Source: Oscillibacter sp. (GTDB lineage Bacteria > Bacillota > Clostridia > Oscillospirales > Oscillospiraceae). Taken from it: 18,291 nucleotides of DNA. The position numbers were made by a program, and so were the translations under genes. The notes beneath the pieces are model-generated. The model saw nothing but the letters and a program-made list of their open reading frames with translations, did not search any database and had not been told where the DNA came from. The stretch covers positions 1-18,291 of the forward strand of contig JAHHSA010000031.1 of NCBI GenBank assembly GCA_020025475.1. The letters are read 5' to 3'. Positions 1-7,239 of this stretch are shown here, one piece after another; positions within the stretch are counted from its first letter, which is position 1; the number at the start of each line of letters is the position of its first letter.

Positions 1-5
1 AAAAG

Positions 6-38
6 AACGGAGCGTATCGAAATTTGATACGCTCCGTT
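6..38 (-). terminator. Rho-independent terminator of the vanW-like/rlmD operon
   Basis: A perfect 13-bp inverted repeat (AACGGAGCGTATC with GATACGCTCCGTT) surrounds a 7-nt loop. It begins 6 nt past the rlmD stop. Read on the minus strand it is followed by C and four Ts (the AAAA at 1-4), so it should end the leftward transcript. On the plus strand the tail is TTTCTATTTT, so it could also stop a convergent transcript entering from the left. That second use is inference. Confidence 0.85.
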
Positions 39-44
39 TCTATT

Positions 45-1409
45 TTACAGGTTCTGCGATTCTTCCTGCCGGACCAGCTGAACTACCGTCTCCACATGCC
101 GGGTGCCGGGGAACATATCCACCGCCACGGCCCGGGTGGTCTGATAGCCGCAGGCGGCAAAAATCTTCAAATCCCGACCCAGGGTAGCGGGGTCGCAGGA
201 GACATACACCACCCGCCGGGGCGCCATGCCCACGATGGAGCCAATGACCTCCGGCGCCAGGCCTTTCCGGGGCGGGTCCACGGTGATGACATCGGGAGTG
301 AGACCGTCCTCCTCCATCTTTCTGGCCACCTTGGCGGCGTCGCCGCAGAAGAACTCCACATTCTCAATCTCGTTGCGCTTGGCGTTTTCCCAGGCGTCAT
401 CCACTGCGGGCGGCACGATTTCCGCGCCGATGGCCCGCTTGGCGTGGCGGGCCAGGCACAGTGTAATGGTGCCGGTACCGCAGTACAAATCCAGAACCGT
501 CTCCTCTCCGGTGAGATCAGCAAATTCCAGTGCCTTTCCGTAGAGCACCTCGGCCTGCTCCCGGTTCACCTGGTAGAACGATGGCACGGACAGCTTGAAT
601 TCCAGCCCGCAGAGGGTATCCATTAAAGAACTGCGGCCCCAGAGGGTCCGGTACTTCTCGCCCAGGATCACATTTCCCCGCTTCGTGTTGGTGTTGAGCA
701 CCACGCCCACCGTCTTGGGGGCTGCTAGGTGGATGTATGCCACCAGCTCCGGCTCTCTGGGCAGCTGCTTACCGTTGACCACGATGCAGACCAGGCTCTC
801 TCCCTTCTTGTTCACCCGGACGTAGATGTGGCGCAGCAGGCCCTTTCCGGTGGTCTCATCATACGCGGAGACCTTGTAATGACGCATCCACTCCCCCACC
901 GCCTGAGCTACCTTGTCAGAGGCCTCAGACTGGATGAGACAGCGGTCAATGTTCACCACCTTGTGGGTCCGGGCCTGATAAAAGCCGATGGAACCGTCGG
1001 CACCCACGGGATACTGGCTCTTGTTCCGGTAGTGCAGGGGATTTTTGGCCCCCAGGATCTCCTCCACCTGAATGTCCAGGCCGCCCAGGCGGGTGAGGGC
1101 GTCCTGCACGTGCTGCCGCTTGGCCCACAGCTCTTCCTCGTAGCTCATGTGCTGGAAGTCACAGCCGCCGCACTTGCCGAAGTACGGACACTCCGGATTG
1201 GCCCGCTCGGGAGAGGGCTTGCGCACCCTGACCACCTCGCCTGCAGCCGCCGTCTTCATCACCTTGGTGATCCGCAGGTCAATGGTCTCCCCCCGGACGC
1301 AGCGGGGCACAAACACCACGGCCCCGTCCAAACGGACGATGCCCAGGCCCTCACTGGAATAGCCTTCCACCACACCGGTATATACTTCGTTCTGCTTTAA
1401 TTTCTCCAT
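45..1409 (-). CDS. rlmD: 23S rRNA (uracil-5-)-methyltransferase, RlmD/RlmCD (TrmA/RumA family)
   Basis: SAM-dependent methyltransferase that makes 5-methyluridine in 23S rRNA. In Gram-positives the single enzyme of this family (RlmCD) often modifies both U747 and U1939, so which E. coli enzyme it matches is not certain. The protein has 454 aa. An N-terminal TRAM domain (about 5-65) precedes Fe-S cluster cysteines C74, C80 and C83 (CPYFGKCGGC) and C166 (DRC). The Rossmann methyltransferase domain carries DLYCGTGTI (SAM binding), VDPPRKGL, VSCDPATLGRDL (nucleophilic cysteine) and the terminal HVETVV with the general-base glutamate. All key residues are present. I chose the ATG at 1409 because GGAG lies 9 nt upstream. 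An in-frame ATG at 1430 would add 7 aa but has no good ribosome binding site. It is 3' of the VanW-like gene in the same operon. Confidence 0.93.
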   Translation of the reverse strand: MEKLKQNEVYTGVVEGYSSEGLGIVRLDGAVVFVPRCVRGETIDLRITKVMKTAAAGEVVRVRKPSPERANPECPYFGKCGGCDFQHMSYEEELWAKRQHVQDALTRLGGLDIQVEEILGAKNPLHYRNKSQYPVGADGSIGFYQARTHKVVNIDRCLIQSEASDKVAQAVGEWMRHYKVSAYDETTGKGLLRHIYVRVNKKGESLVCIVVNGKQLPREPELVAYIHLAAPKTVGVVLNTNTKRGNVILGEKYRTLWGRSSLMDTLCGLEFKLSVPSFYQVNREQAEVLYGKALEFADLTGEETVLDLYCGTGTITLCLARHAKRAIGAEIVPPAVDDAWENAKRNEIENVEFFCGDAAKVARKMEEDGLTPDVITVDPPRKGLAPEVIGSIVGMAPRRVVYVSCDPATLGRDLKIFAACGYQTTRAVAVDMFPGTRHVETVVQLVRQEESQNL

Positions 1410-1433
1410 TCTTCTCTTCTCCGATTCCATCTC

Positions 1434-2252
1434 TCACGAATTTGACTCGATCAACGGCGAATACATCATGATTGCCGTATTTTCCACGACCAGACGCTCC
1501 TCCAAAAGCGTACCATCCAGTGACCACTTCTGCTGGTAAAGCTCATTGTGACGGCTGTAGCCGCCCCAATACTCCCCCTGCATCCTGTGGTTCCGCTCCA
1601 CGATCTCATAGCGGCAGTCCGGTTCCGCCGACACACGCCATTCCCCCTCCAGTTGGGTCTCCCCCACCCGGACACAGAGCTGATAGGTGTCCTCCGTATC
1701 GTTGCGGATCATCAGGTCCCCATGGGGATAGAAGCAGGTGGCACCGCTGCCGAACGGCTGCGTCCGGTTGGAGTCCGGAAACACATCGTAGCCGTGGCGG
1801 TGACGCTCCGTCACCGTCAGGGGCGTGTGGAGCGTCATCCAGAAAATCAGGTTGGACAGCTGGCAGAGACCGCCGCCGGGCGCCGCGGCAAAGCCGCCGT
1901 TTCGCAGGATCATGCCATCTGCATACCCCCTGGACCGGGAGGGCTTTCCGATCAGCTTCCAATAGCTGAACGTCTCCCCGGGCCGGAGCAAAATGCCGTC
2001 CACCCTGGGTGCGGCCAGCTTCAGGTTGATGACCTTATTGTACTGATACCACATCTCCACGTCTTTCAGCTTCCGCAGCAGTGGAACGGCATGACTGGCC
2101 GCCACATAAGGCAGCCGCGCTTGGCTTTGCTCCCGGGCAAACTGGTCCCGCATCCGAATCCACAGCCACCTGCGCAGAAGGCCATAATAGGTCATTCCCA
2201 GCCTGAGGCGCAGCGGAGAGCGATCCATGGGCTTCTTCAAAGGCTCTGTCAT
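1434..2252 (-). CDS. VanW-family protein
   Basis: A 272-aa protein of the VanW family, named after an accessory gene of the vanB glycopeptide-resistance cluster. The molecular function of the family is not established. The family core is clear around residues 85-140: an LRPGETFSYW block, then GYADGMIL and the glycine-rich GGGLCQLSNL. A further conserved stretch, TERHRHGYDVFP, follows. There is no signal peptide or obvious membrane helix; the N-terminus is arginine-rich and basic. The frame stays open upstream to a TTG at 2300, but that TTG lies inside the predicted -10 box, so it cannot be the start on this transcript. The ATG at 2252 has AGGGGAG 7-8 nt upstream. No other van genes (ligase, VanX, VanY, VanS/R) are nearby, so this is not evidence of vancomycin resistance. 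Its stop lies close to rlmD, indicating co-transcription. Confidence 0.88.
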   Translation of the reverse strand: MTEPLKKPMDRSPLRLRLGMTYYGLLRRWLWIRMRDQFAREQSQARLPYVAASHAVPLLRKLKDVEMWYQYNKVINLKLAAPRVDGILLRPGETFSYWKLIGKPSRSRGYADGMILRNGGFAAAPGGGLCQLSNLIFWMTLHTPLTVTERHRHGYDVFPDSNRTQPFGSGATCFYPHGDLMIRNDTEDTYQLCVRVGETQLEGEWRVSAEPDCRYEIVERNHRMQGEYWGGYSRHNELYQQKWSLDGTLLEERLVVENTAIMMYSPLIESNS

Positions 2253-2299
2253 GGCTGTTCTCCCCTCTCTCAGCATCGTTTTCTGGTTTGTGTCAATCA

Positions 2300-2328
2300 A
2301 TTATAGCATGAGCCCCCCCTGTTCACAA
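2300..2328 (-). promoter_or_regulatory. SigA-type promoter of the vanW-like/rlmD operon
   Basis: Read on the minus strand, a -35 TTGTGA (4 of 6 consensus bases) at 2328-2323 is separated by exactly 17 bp from a perfect -10 TATAAT at 2305-2300. Transcription would start near 2293, giving a leader of about 40 nt before the ATG at 2252. The promoter lies just downstream of the terminator of the preceding minus-strand gene, which fits an independent transcription unit. Confidence 0.7.
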
Positions 2329-2362
2329 GCTCCCTGATTGGCTGAAGCAGAGAGAATGAGGC

Positions 2363-2394
2363 AAAAAGAGCAGGGGCACTGGCCCCTGCTCTTT
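2363..2394 (-). terminator. Rho-independent terminator of the beta-CASP MBL gene
   Basis: A perfect 13-bp stem (AAAGAGCAGGGGC with GCCCCTGCTCTTT, 2365-2394) has a 4-nt loop. On the minus strand it is followed by further Ts (five in all with the stem end, then GCC). It begins 16 nt after the TGA of the upstream minus-strand gene, so it should terminate that transcript. Confidence 0.88.
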
Positions 2395-2410
2395 GGAAGC
2401 AGTCAAAACA

Positions 2411-4015
2411 TCAGCTCTCCCACTTGTCCAGCAGCTTACGCAGCTGATCGGCAAAGGCTGCAAGGCTCTTGTTGTCCCGGCCGCGGCTGCGCTTGATGGC
2501 CGCCATGACCATCTCGCCCACTGCCACCAGACGCTCATAAGCGGGTGTGGTGCGGCTCTTGCCGTCGAAGGACTTGCTCTTGCGCTCCGGCAGATATCCC
2601 GTTTCCACGATCTTGCCGGTCAGCAAGTCATAGACCTCTGTGTACTGGGGAGCGTGCGTCTCAAAGCCCAGGCTTGCCACGCTCTTGGCAAAGAAGGGCG
2701 CCACCTCCCGGTCACCGTGGACCACAAACACGTGCTGGGGCTTGGGTGCCTGGAAATTCTTGATCCAGCTGAGCAGGTGATCCCTGTCCGCGTGAGAGGA
2801 CAGGCCCTTAAAGTTCACGATCTCCGCGTTGACGGCAATCTCCTCGCCGAACATCTTCACATGATCAGCACCGTCCAGCAGGTGACGGCCCAGCGTTCCC
2901 TCCCCCTGGAAGCCCACAAACACCACTGTGCATTCCCTGCGCCACAGGTTGTGCTTGAGGTGGTGGCGGATGCGGCCGGCATCACACATACCGGAAGCGG
3001 AGATAATGACCTTGGGCGTGGCATCCATATTCAGGGCCTTTGACTCCTCACTGGTTTCCGTCATGCGGAGGTTGGTGAAGTTGAACATATGGGTCCCGTC
3101 CCGCACCAGTGCCAGCGCCTCATCATCCAGGTAGCCCCGCAGGTCGCCAGTGAAGATGGTGGTGGCCTTTTTCGCCAGCGGTGAGTCGATATAGACCGGG
3201 AAGTCAGGATTGGACTTCACCAGTCCCTGATCCTTGATCTCCCGGATGAAGTACAGCAACTCCTGTGTACGACCCACGGCAAAGGACGGAATGATCACGT
3301 TGCCGCCCCGGGCAATGGTTTTGTCGATGATCTCCGCCAGATCGTCGGTGTAGCTCCAGACCTCGGTGTGGTTCCGGTCGCCGTAGGTGGACTCCATCAC
3401 CACGTAGTCCGCGCCGTCAATGGCGGTGGGGTCCTGGATGATGGGCTGCTTGATGTTGCCGATATCACCGGAAAAGACGATGCGTTTCGTCTCCCCGTGC
3501 TCGGTGGCATCCAAAATGATGCTGGCAGAGCCCAGCAGGTGGCCTGCATCCACAAATCGGACCTTCACACCCTCACACAGGTCAATCTCCTGGTTGTACT
3601 CGCAGGTGGTCATAAACTCCCGGACACGGGCGGCATCCTCAATGGTATAGAGAGGCTCCACATGGGGTGCGCCGGAGCGCTCGCCCTTCCGGTTCTTCCA
3701 CTCCGCGTCCTGCTCCTGAATATGGGCAGAGTCCAGCAGCATGACATCCAGCAGATCCGCCGTCAGCCGGGTGGTCAGAATCCGGCCCTGGAAGCCCTGT
3801 TTGATCAGCATGGGGATACGCCCGGAGTGGTCGATATGGGCATGTGTCACCAGCACATAGTCCACAGAATTGGCCGCAAAGGGAAATTCAGCATTAGACA
3901 CCTCATCCCGGCCCTGCTGCAGTCCGCAGTCCACCAGAATTCGTTTTCCATTGACGTCCAAACAATGACAGCTGCCGGTCACGCACTGGTCAGCACCGAA
4001 AAAGCTAAGTTTCAT
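2411..4015 (-). CDS. MBL-fold beta-CASP ribonuclease-like protein (YSH1/CPSF-73-like)
   Basis: A 534-aa cytoplasmic metallo-beta-lactamase-fold protein with a beta-CASP insertion and an RNA-specificity (RMMBL) region. The class contains zinc-dependent RNA endo/exonucleases related to archaeal/eukaryotic CPSF-73 and bacterial TTHA0252. Visible motifs are HAHIDHSG (H58, H60, D62, H63; motif 2), GHLLGSASI (motif 3), FSGDIG (motif 4), MESTYGDR (beta-CASP A), SASGMCDAGRIRHHL (B) and GLSSHADRDHL (C). All metal-binding positions I can identify are kept. The frame is open upstream to 4120, but the ATG at 4015 has AGGAGG 8 nt upstream and starts exactly at the conserved beta-strand, so it is the chosen start. 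The last 80 or so residues (lysine/arginine-rich) lie beyond the conserved core. It is monocistronic, with its own promoter and terminator. It is not RNase J, which differs in motif layout and length. The RNA substrate is unknown. Confidence 0.88.
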   Translation of the reverse strand: MKLSFFGADQCVTGSCHCLDVNGKRILVDCGLQQGRDEVSNAEFPFAANSVDYVLVTHAHIDHSGRIPMLIKQGFQGRILTTRLTADLLDVMLLDSAHIQEQDAEWKNRKGERSGAPHVEPLYTIEDAARVREFMTTCEYNQEIDLCEGVKVRFVDAGHLLGSASIILDATEHGETKRIVFSGDIGNIKQPIIQDPTAIDGADYVVMESTYGDRNHTEVWSYTDDLAEIIDKTIARGGNVIIPSFAVGRTQELLYFIREIKDQGLVKSNPDFPVYIDSPLAKKATTIFTGDLRGYLDDEALALVRDGTHMFNFTNLRMTETSEESKALNMDATPKVIISASGMCDAGRIRHHLKHNLWRRECTVVFVGFQGEGTLGRHLLDGADHVKMFGEEIAVNAEIVNFKGLSSHADRDHLLSWIKNFQAPKPQHVFVVHGDREVAPFFAKSVASLGFETHAPQYTEVYDLLTGKIVETGYLPERKSKSFDGKSRTTPAYERLVAVGEMVMAAIKRSRGRDNKSLAAFADQLRKLLDKWES

Positions 4016-4045
4016 ATGGAGAGCCTCCTCTCTTTTGATATGTAT

Positions 4046-4074
4046 ATGATACCACACTCCGGCTGTCTGCACAA
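4046..4074 (-). promoter_or_regulatory. Putative promoter of the beta-CASP MBL gene
   Basis: On the minus strand, TTGTGC (-35, 4074-4069), a 17-bp spacer and TATCAT (-10, 4051-4046) lie about 30 bp upstream of the ATG at 4015. The -10 matches 5 of 6 consensus bases; the -35 is weak. Confidence 0.45.
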
Positions 4075-4187
4075 TCATGGTTTTAGTAATTTTGTCTAAA
4101 ATTTCAGAAAGTCTGTCCATACGCCGGCCTTCCTCAGCCGGGACAATTTTTTCATTTGTTAACTTTTTCAGAAGTTTCCATTTTTCT

Positions 4188-4216
4188 TTGCATTTTGCGC
4201 CTATTTGTGGTATGCT
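4188..4216 (+). promoter_or_regulatory. Putative promoter of secA
   Basis: TTGCAT (-35, 4188-4193), a 17-bp spacer and TATGCT (-10, 4211-4216), preceded by TGG so that it also reads as an extended -10. Transcription from here would leave a leader of about 115 nt before the secA ATG. The gene-free stretch 4016-4339 holds this promoter, the divergent promoter at 4046-4074 and the leader hairpin at 4242-4280. The remaining AT-rich bases between them show nothing else I can support. Confidence 0.45.
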
Positions 4217-4241
4217 ACTGTTGCTTTTTATGTACTCTAAT

Positions 4242-4280
4242 GATTCTCCAATCTTTCACGATAAGGTGACAGATCGAATC
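4242..4280 (+). promoter_or_regulatory. Stem-loop in the secA 5' leader
   Basis: The predicted leader contains a nested inverted repeat: outer GATTC/GAATC (4242-4246 and 4276-4280) and inner TCTTTCAC/GTGACAGA (4252-4259 and 4266-4273, one mismatch) closing a GATAAG loop. No T-tract follows, so it is not a standard terminator. It is upstream of and separate from the secA ribosome binding site. A regulatory role is inference. Confidence 0.3.
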
Positions 4281-4339
4281 ATGTGACTTTCCGCGGCTTC
4301 CCAAAGCAGTGGAATTTTGGAAAGGATGAATCACAAATT

Positions 4340-7099
4340 ATGGGCTTGATGAAGAAACTGTTTGGCGATTACAGCTCCCGCGAGCTGAAATCCATCTACC
4401 CCATTGCGGATAAAATTGAGGCGTTGGAAGATAGCTACAAGGCTCTCTCCGACGCAGAGCTGCAAGCCAAGACCCCGGAGTTCAAGAACCGCCTCGCCAA
4501 CGGTGAGACCCTGGATGACATTCTGCCGGAGGCATTTGCCACTGTGCGTGAGGCCGCTGCCCGTGTTCTGGGTATGCGTCCCTACCGGGTGCAGCTGGTG
4601 GGCGGCATCGTGCTGCACCAGGGACGCATCGCCGAGATGAAGACTGGTGAAGGCAAGACGCTGGTGGCCACGCTCCCCGCCTATCTGAATGCGCTGACCG
4701 GCAAGGGCGTCCACATCGTCACCGTCAACGACTATCTGGCCAAGCGCGACTCGGAGTGGATGGGCAAGGTCCATCGTTTCCTGGGTCTGAAGGTGGGTCT
4801 GATCGTTCATGGCCTGACTCCCCAGCAGCGCAAGGAGGCCTACGACGCCGATATCACCTACGGCACCAACAACGAGATGGGCTTCGACTACCTGCGTGAC
4901 AATATGTGCATCTACTCCAGCGAGCTGGTGCAGCGCGGCCACGCCTTTGCCATCGTGGATGAGGTGGACTCCATCCTGATTGATGAGGCCCGGACGCCTC
5001 TGATCATCTCCGGTCAGGGCGAAAAGTCCACGCAGCTCTATGATATGGCAGAGATGTTCGTCTCCCGCCTGAAAAAGGAAGTTGTGGTCCAGATGGACAA
5101 CAAGGAGGAAGAGGACACCAGCATTGATGCCGATTACATCGTGGACGAGAAGGCCAAGAGTGCCATGCTTACCGCCAGAGGCATCTCCAAGGCCGAGGAG
5201 TTCTTCCACGTGGAGAACCTTGCCGATCCCTCCAACGCCACCCTTTCCCACCACATCAACCAGGCTCTGAAGGCCCACGGCACTATGAAGCGGGATATCG
5301 ACTACGTGGTCAAGGATGGCGAGGTCGTCATCGTGGACGAGTTTACCGGCCGTCTCATGTTCGGCCGCCGCTACTCCAATGGCCTGCATCAGGCCATTGA
5401 GGCCAAGGAGCACGTGACCGTCGCCAGCGAGAACAAGACCCTGGCCACCATTACCTTCCAGAACTACTTCCGTCTGTACAGCAAGCTCTCTGGTATGACC
5501 GGCACTGCCATGACCGAGCAGGAGGAGTTCGGAACCATTTACAATTTGGATATCATTGAAATCCCCACCAACCGGCCCAACCAGCGCCACGACCATCACG
5601 ACGTAGTCTACAAGACCGAGGCCGGCAAGTACCGTGCCGTTATCGCCCAGGTCAAGGAGTGCCACGCCAAAGGCCAGCCCGTCCTGGTGGGTACCGTCTC
5701 CATTGAGAAGAACGAGCTGCTCTCCGCTCTGCTGAGCCGAGAGGGCATCCAGCACAACCTCCTCAATGCCAAGAACCACGAGAAGGAAGCGGAGATCGTG
5801 GCCCAGGCCGGTAAGTTTGGTGCCGTCACCGTAGCCACAAACATGGCCGGCCGTGGTACCGATATCATGCTGGGCGGCAATGCCGAGTATTTGGCCCGCG
5901 CCGATCTGGTCAAGGCCGGTTACTCCGACGAGATTATCACCGACGCCACCGGCTACGCCGAAACCGACAATGAGGAAATCCTCGCCGCCCGCAAGATGTA
6001 TGCCGAGCGTCTGGACGCCCACAAGGCCGTGATCCACGACGAGGCTGAGAAGGTCCGCGACGTGGGCGGTCTCTTCATCATCGGCACCGAGCGCCATGAG
6101 TCCCGCCGCATTGATAACCAGCTCCGCGGCCGTGCCGGTCGTCAGGGCGACCCCGGCGAAACACGCTTCTATATCTCCCTGGAGGACGATCTGATGCGTC
6201 TGTTCGGCGGTGAGCGCATCACCAACATGATGGAGAAGTTTGATCTGGACGAAGACACGCCCATTGAGAACAAAATGCTCACCAAGGCCATTGAGAATGC
6301 CCAGACCACCGTGGAGTCCCGGAACTTCCAGTCCCGCAAGTCCGTTCTGGAATACGACGACGTGATGAACAAGCAGCGTGAGCTGATTTACAAGCAGCGC
6401 CGTGAGGTGCTGGATGGTCTCGACATCAAGGAGACCATTATGAATATGCTGCACACCTCCATTGCCAACCACGTGGCCATTGCCTTCGGCGAGCGCGCCA
6501 AGCTGGATCTGTCCAGCTGCCGCAGTATGCTGCGGGACGGCCTGGACGGCATTTACTTCCCCAAGGGCACCTTCTGCTTCTCCGAAGAGGACCTGACCAA
6601 GATGGAGCAGGAGGACTTTGTGGAGCGCTTCACAGAGGCAGCCCGCCAGATCTACCAGGCCAAAGAAGAGGAGATCACCCCCGTCATCATGCGGGAACTG
6701 GAGCGGGTCATTCTGCTCCGTGTGGTCGATGAGTACTGGATGGACCACATCGACGCCATGGACGATCTGAAGCAGGGCATCCGCCTGCAAGCCTACGGCA
6801 ACAAGAACCCCGTGGACGCCTACAAGGAAGAGTCCCTGGCTATGTTTGAAGAAATGATCTCCGCCATTCAGGATGAGACCGTCCGCCGCCTGTTCTCCGT
6901 CCGGATCAAGAAGGACGAGGAGGTCAAGCGTGAGCGCGTGGCCAAAGGCATGGTGGAAAATGTGGGCGGCGACGGCACTGCTCCCAAGAAGCAGCCCGTC
7001 AAGAAGGTCATAAAGATCGGCCGCAACGATCCCTGCCCCTGCGGCAGCGGCCTCAAGTGGAAGAAGTGCACCTGCAAGGAGTATCATCCTGAGCAGTAA
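4340..7099 (+). CDS. secA: Preprotein translocase ATPase SecA
   Basis: The motor of the Sec pathway: it binds SecYEG at the membrane and uses ATP hydrolysis to push unfolded preproteins through. The protein has 919 aa, longer than B. subtilis SecA (about 840). Walker A GEGKT lies near residues 103-107, Walker B VDEVDSILIDEARTP near 206-220, followed by motifs FTGRLMFGRRYSNGLHQAIEAKE, GMTGTA, NMAGRGTD and GTERHESRRIDNQLRGRAGRQGDPG. The extra length includes an acidic/charged insertion of roughly 50 aa between MLGGNAEYL and VGGLFIIGTERH. The C-terminal SEC-C zinc motif reads CPCGSGLKWKKCTC. The ATG at 4340 begins the usual MGLMKKLFG N-terminus and has AAAGGA about 13 nt upstream. The frame is open back to a GTG at 4283, but that extension does not look conserved. 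No prfB follows it, unlike many secA loci. Confidence 0.97.
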   Translation: MGLMKKLFGDYSSRELKSIYPIADKIEALEDSYKALSDAELQAKTPEFKNRLANGETLDDILPEAFATVREAAARVLGMRPYRVQLVGGIVLHQGRIAEMKTGEGKTLVATLPAYLNALTGKGVHIVTVNDYLAKRDSEWMGKVHRFLGLKVGLIVHGLTPQQRKEAYDADITYGTNNEMGFDYLRDNMCIYSSELVQRGHAFAIVDEVDSILIDEARTPLIISGQGEKSTQLYDMAEMFVSRLKKEVVVQMDNKEEEDTSIDADYIVDEKAKSAMLTARGISKAEEFFHVENLADPSNATLSHHINQALKAHGTMKRDIDYVVKDGEVVIVDEFTGRLMFGRRYSNGLHQAIEAKEHVTVASENKTLATITFQNYFRLYSKLSGMTGTAMTEQEEFGTIYNLDIIEIPTNRPNQRHDHHDVVYKTEAGKYRAVIAQVKECHAKGQPVLVGTVSIEKNELLSALLSREGIQHNLLNAKNHEKEAEIVAQAGKFGAVTVATNMAGRGTDIMLGGNAEYLARADLVKAGYSDEIITDATGYAETDNEEILAARKMYAERLDAHKAVIHDEAEKVRDVGGLFIIGTERHESRRIDNQLRGRAGRQGDPGETRFYISLEDDLMRLFGGERITNMMEKFDLDEDTPIENKMLTKAIENAQTTVESRNFQSRKSVLEYDDVMNKQRELIYKQRREVLDGLDIKETIMNMLHTSIANHVAIAFGERAKLDLSSCRSMLRDGLDGIYFPKGTFCFSEEDLTKMEQEDFVERFTEAARQIYQAKEEEITPVIMRELERVILLRVVDEYWMDHIDAMDDLKQGIRLQAYGNKNPVDAYKEESLAMFEEMISAIQDETVRRLFSVRIKKDEEVKRERVAKGMVENVGGDGTAPKKQPVKKVIKIGRNDPCPCGSGLKWKKCTCKEYHPEQ

Positions 7100-7144
7100 G
7101 ATTCTGCCCTTTGGACTGTGAGCCGGTTCCCTGGATATCGTTTA

Positions 7145-7217
7145 TCAAAGAGGTACCCTCTCTTTGAAGCGCCGTTCTCTGTTCTCCTGCCGGAGGGGAG
7201 GGAGCGGCGCGTTTTTT
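7145..7217 (+). terminator. Terminator between secA and pgeF (two hairpins)
   Basis: Just after secA, an 8-bp hairpin (TCAAAGAG/CTCTTTGA, 7145-7167) is followed by a long imperfect stem: GCGCCG (7169-7174) pairs with CGGCGC (7205-7210), continued inward by TTCTC/GGGAG-type pairs including wobble. The run TTTTTT starts at 7212. This is a strong intrinsic terminator. The pgeF ribosome binding site begins only about 13 nt after the T-run. Confidence 0.85.
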
Positions 7218-7239
7218 AAATTAAGAAACGGAGGCATTT

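Noticed and set aside
1434..2252. Vancomycin-resistance cluster
   Set aside because: Only a VanW-family gene is present. The genes that make and protect D-Ala-D-Lac precursors are absent, and VanW-like proteins are common in Clostridia without resistance.
4331..7087. A 918-codon open frame on the minus strand opposite secA
   Set aside because: Its codons lie exactly opposite secA codons. In this phase a stop arises only where secA uses TTA, CTA or TCA, which this GC-rich gene avoids. The translation is a low-complexity run of Leu, Gly, Val, His and Asp with no domain, and it has no convincing start.
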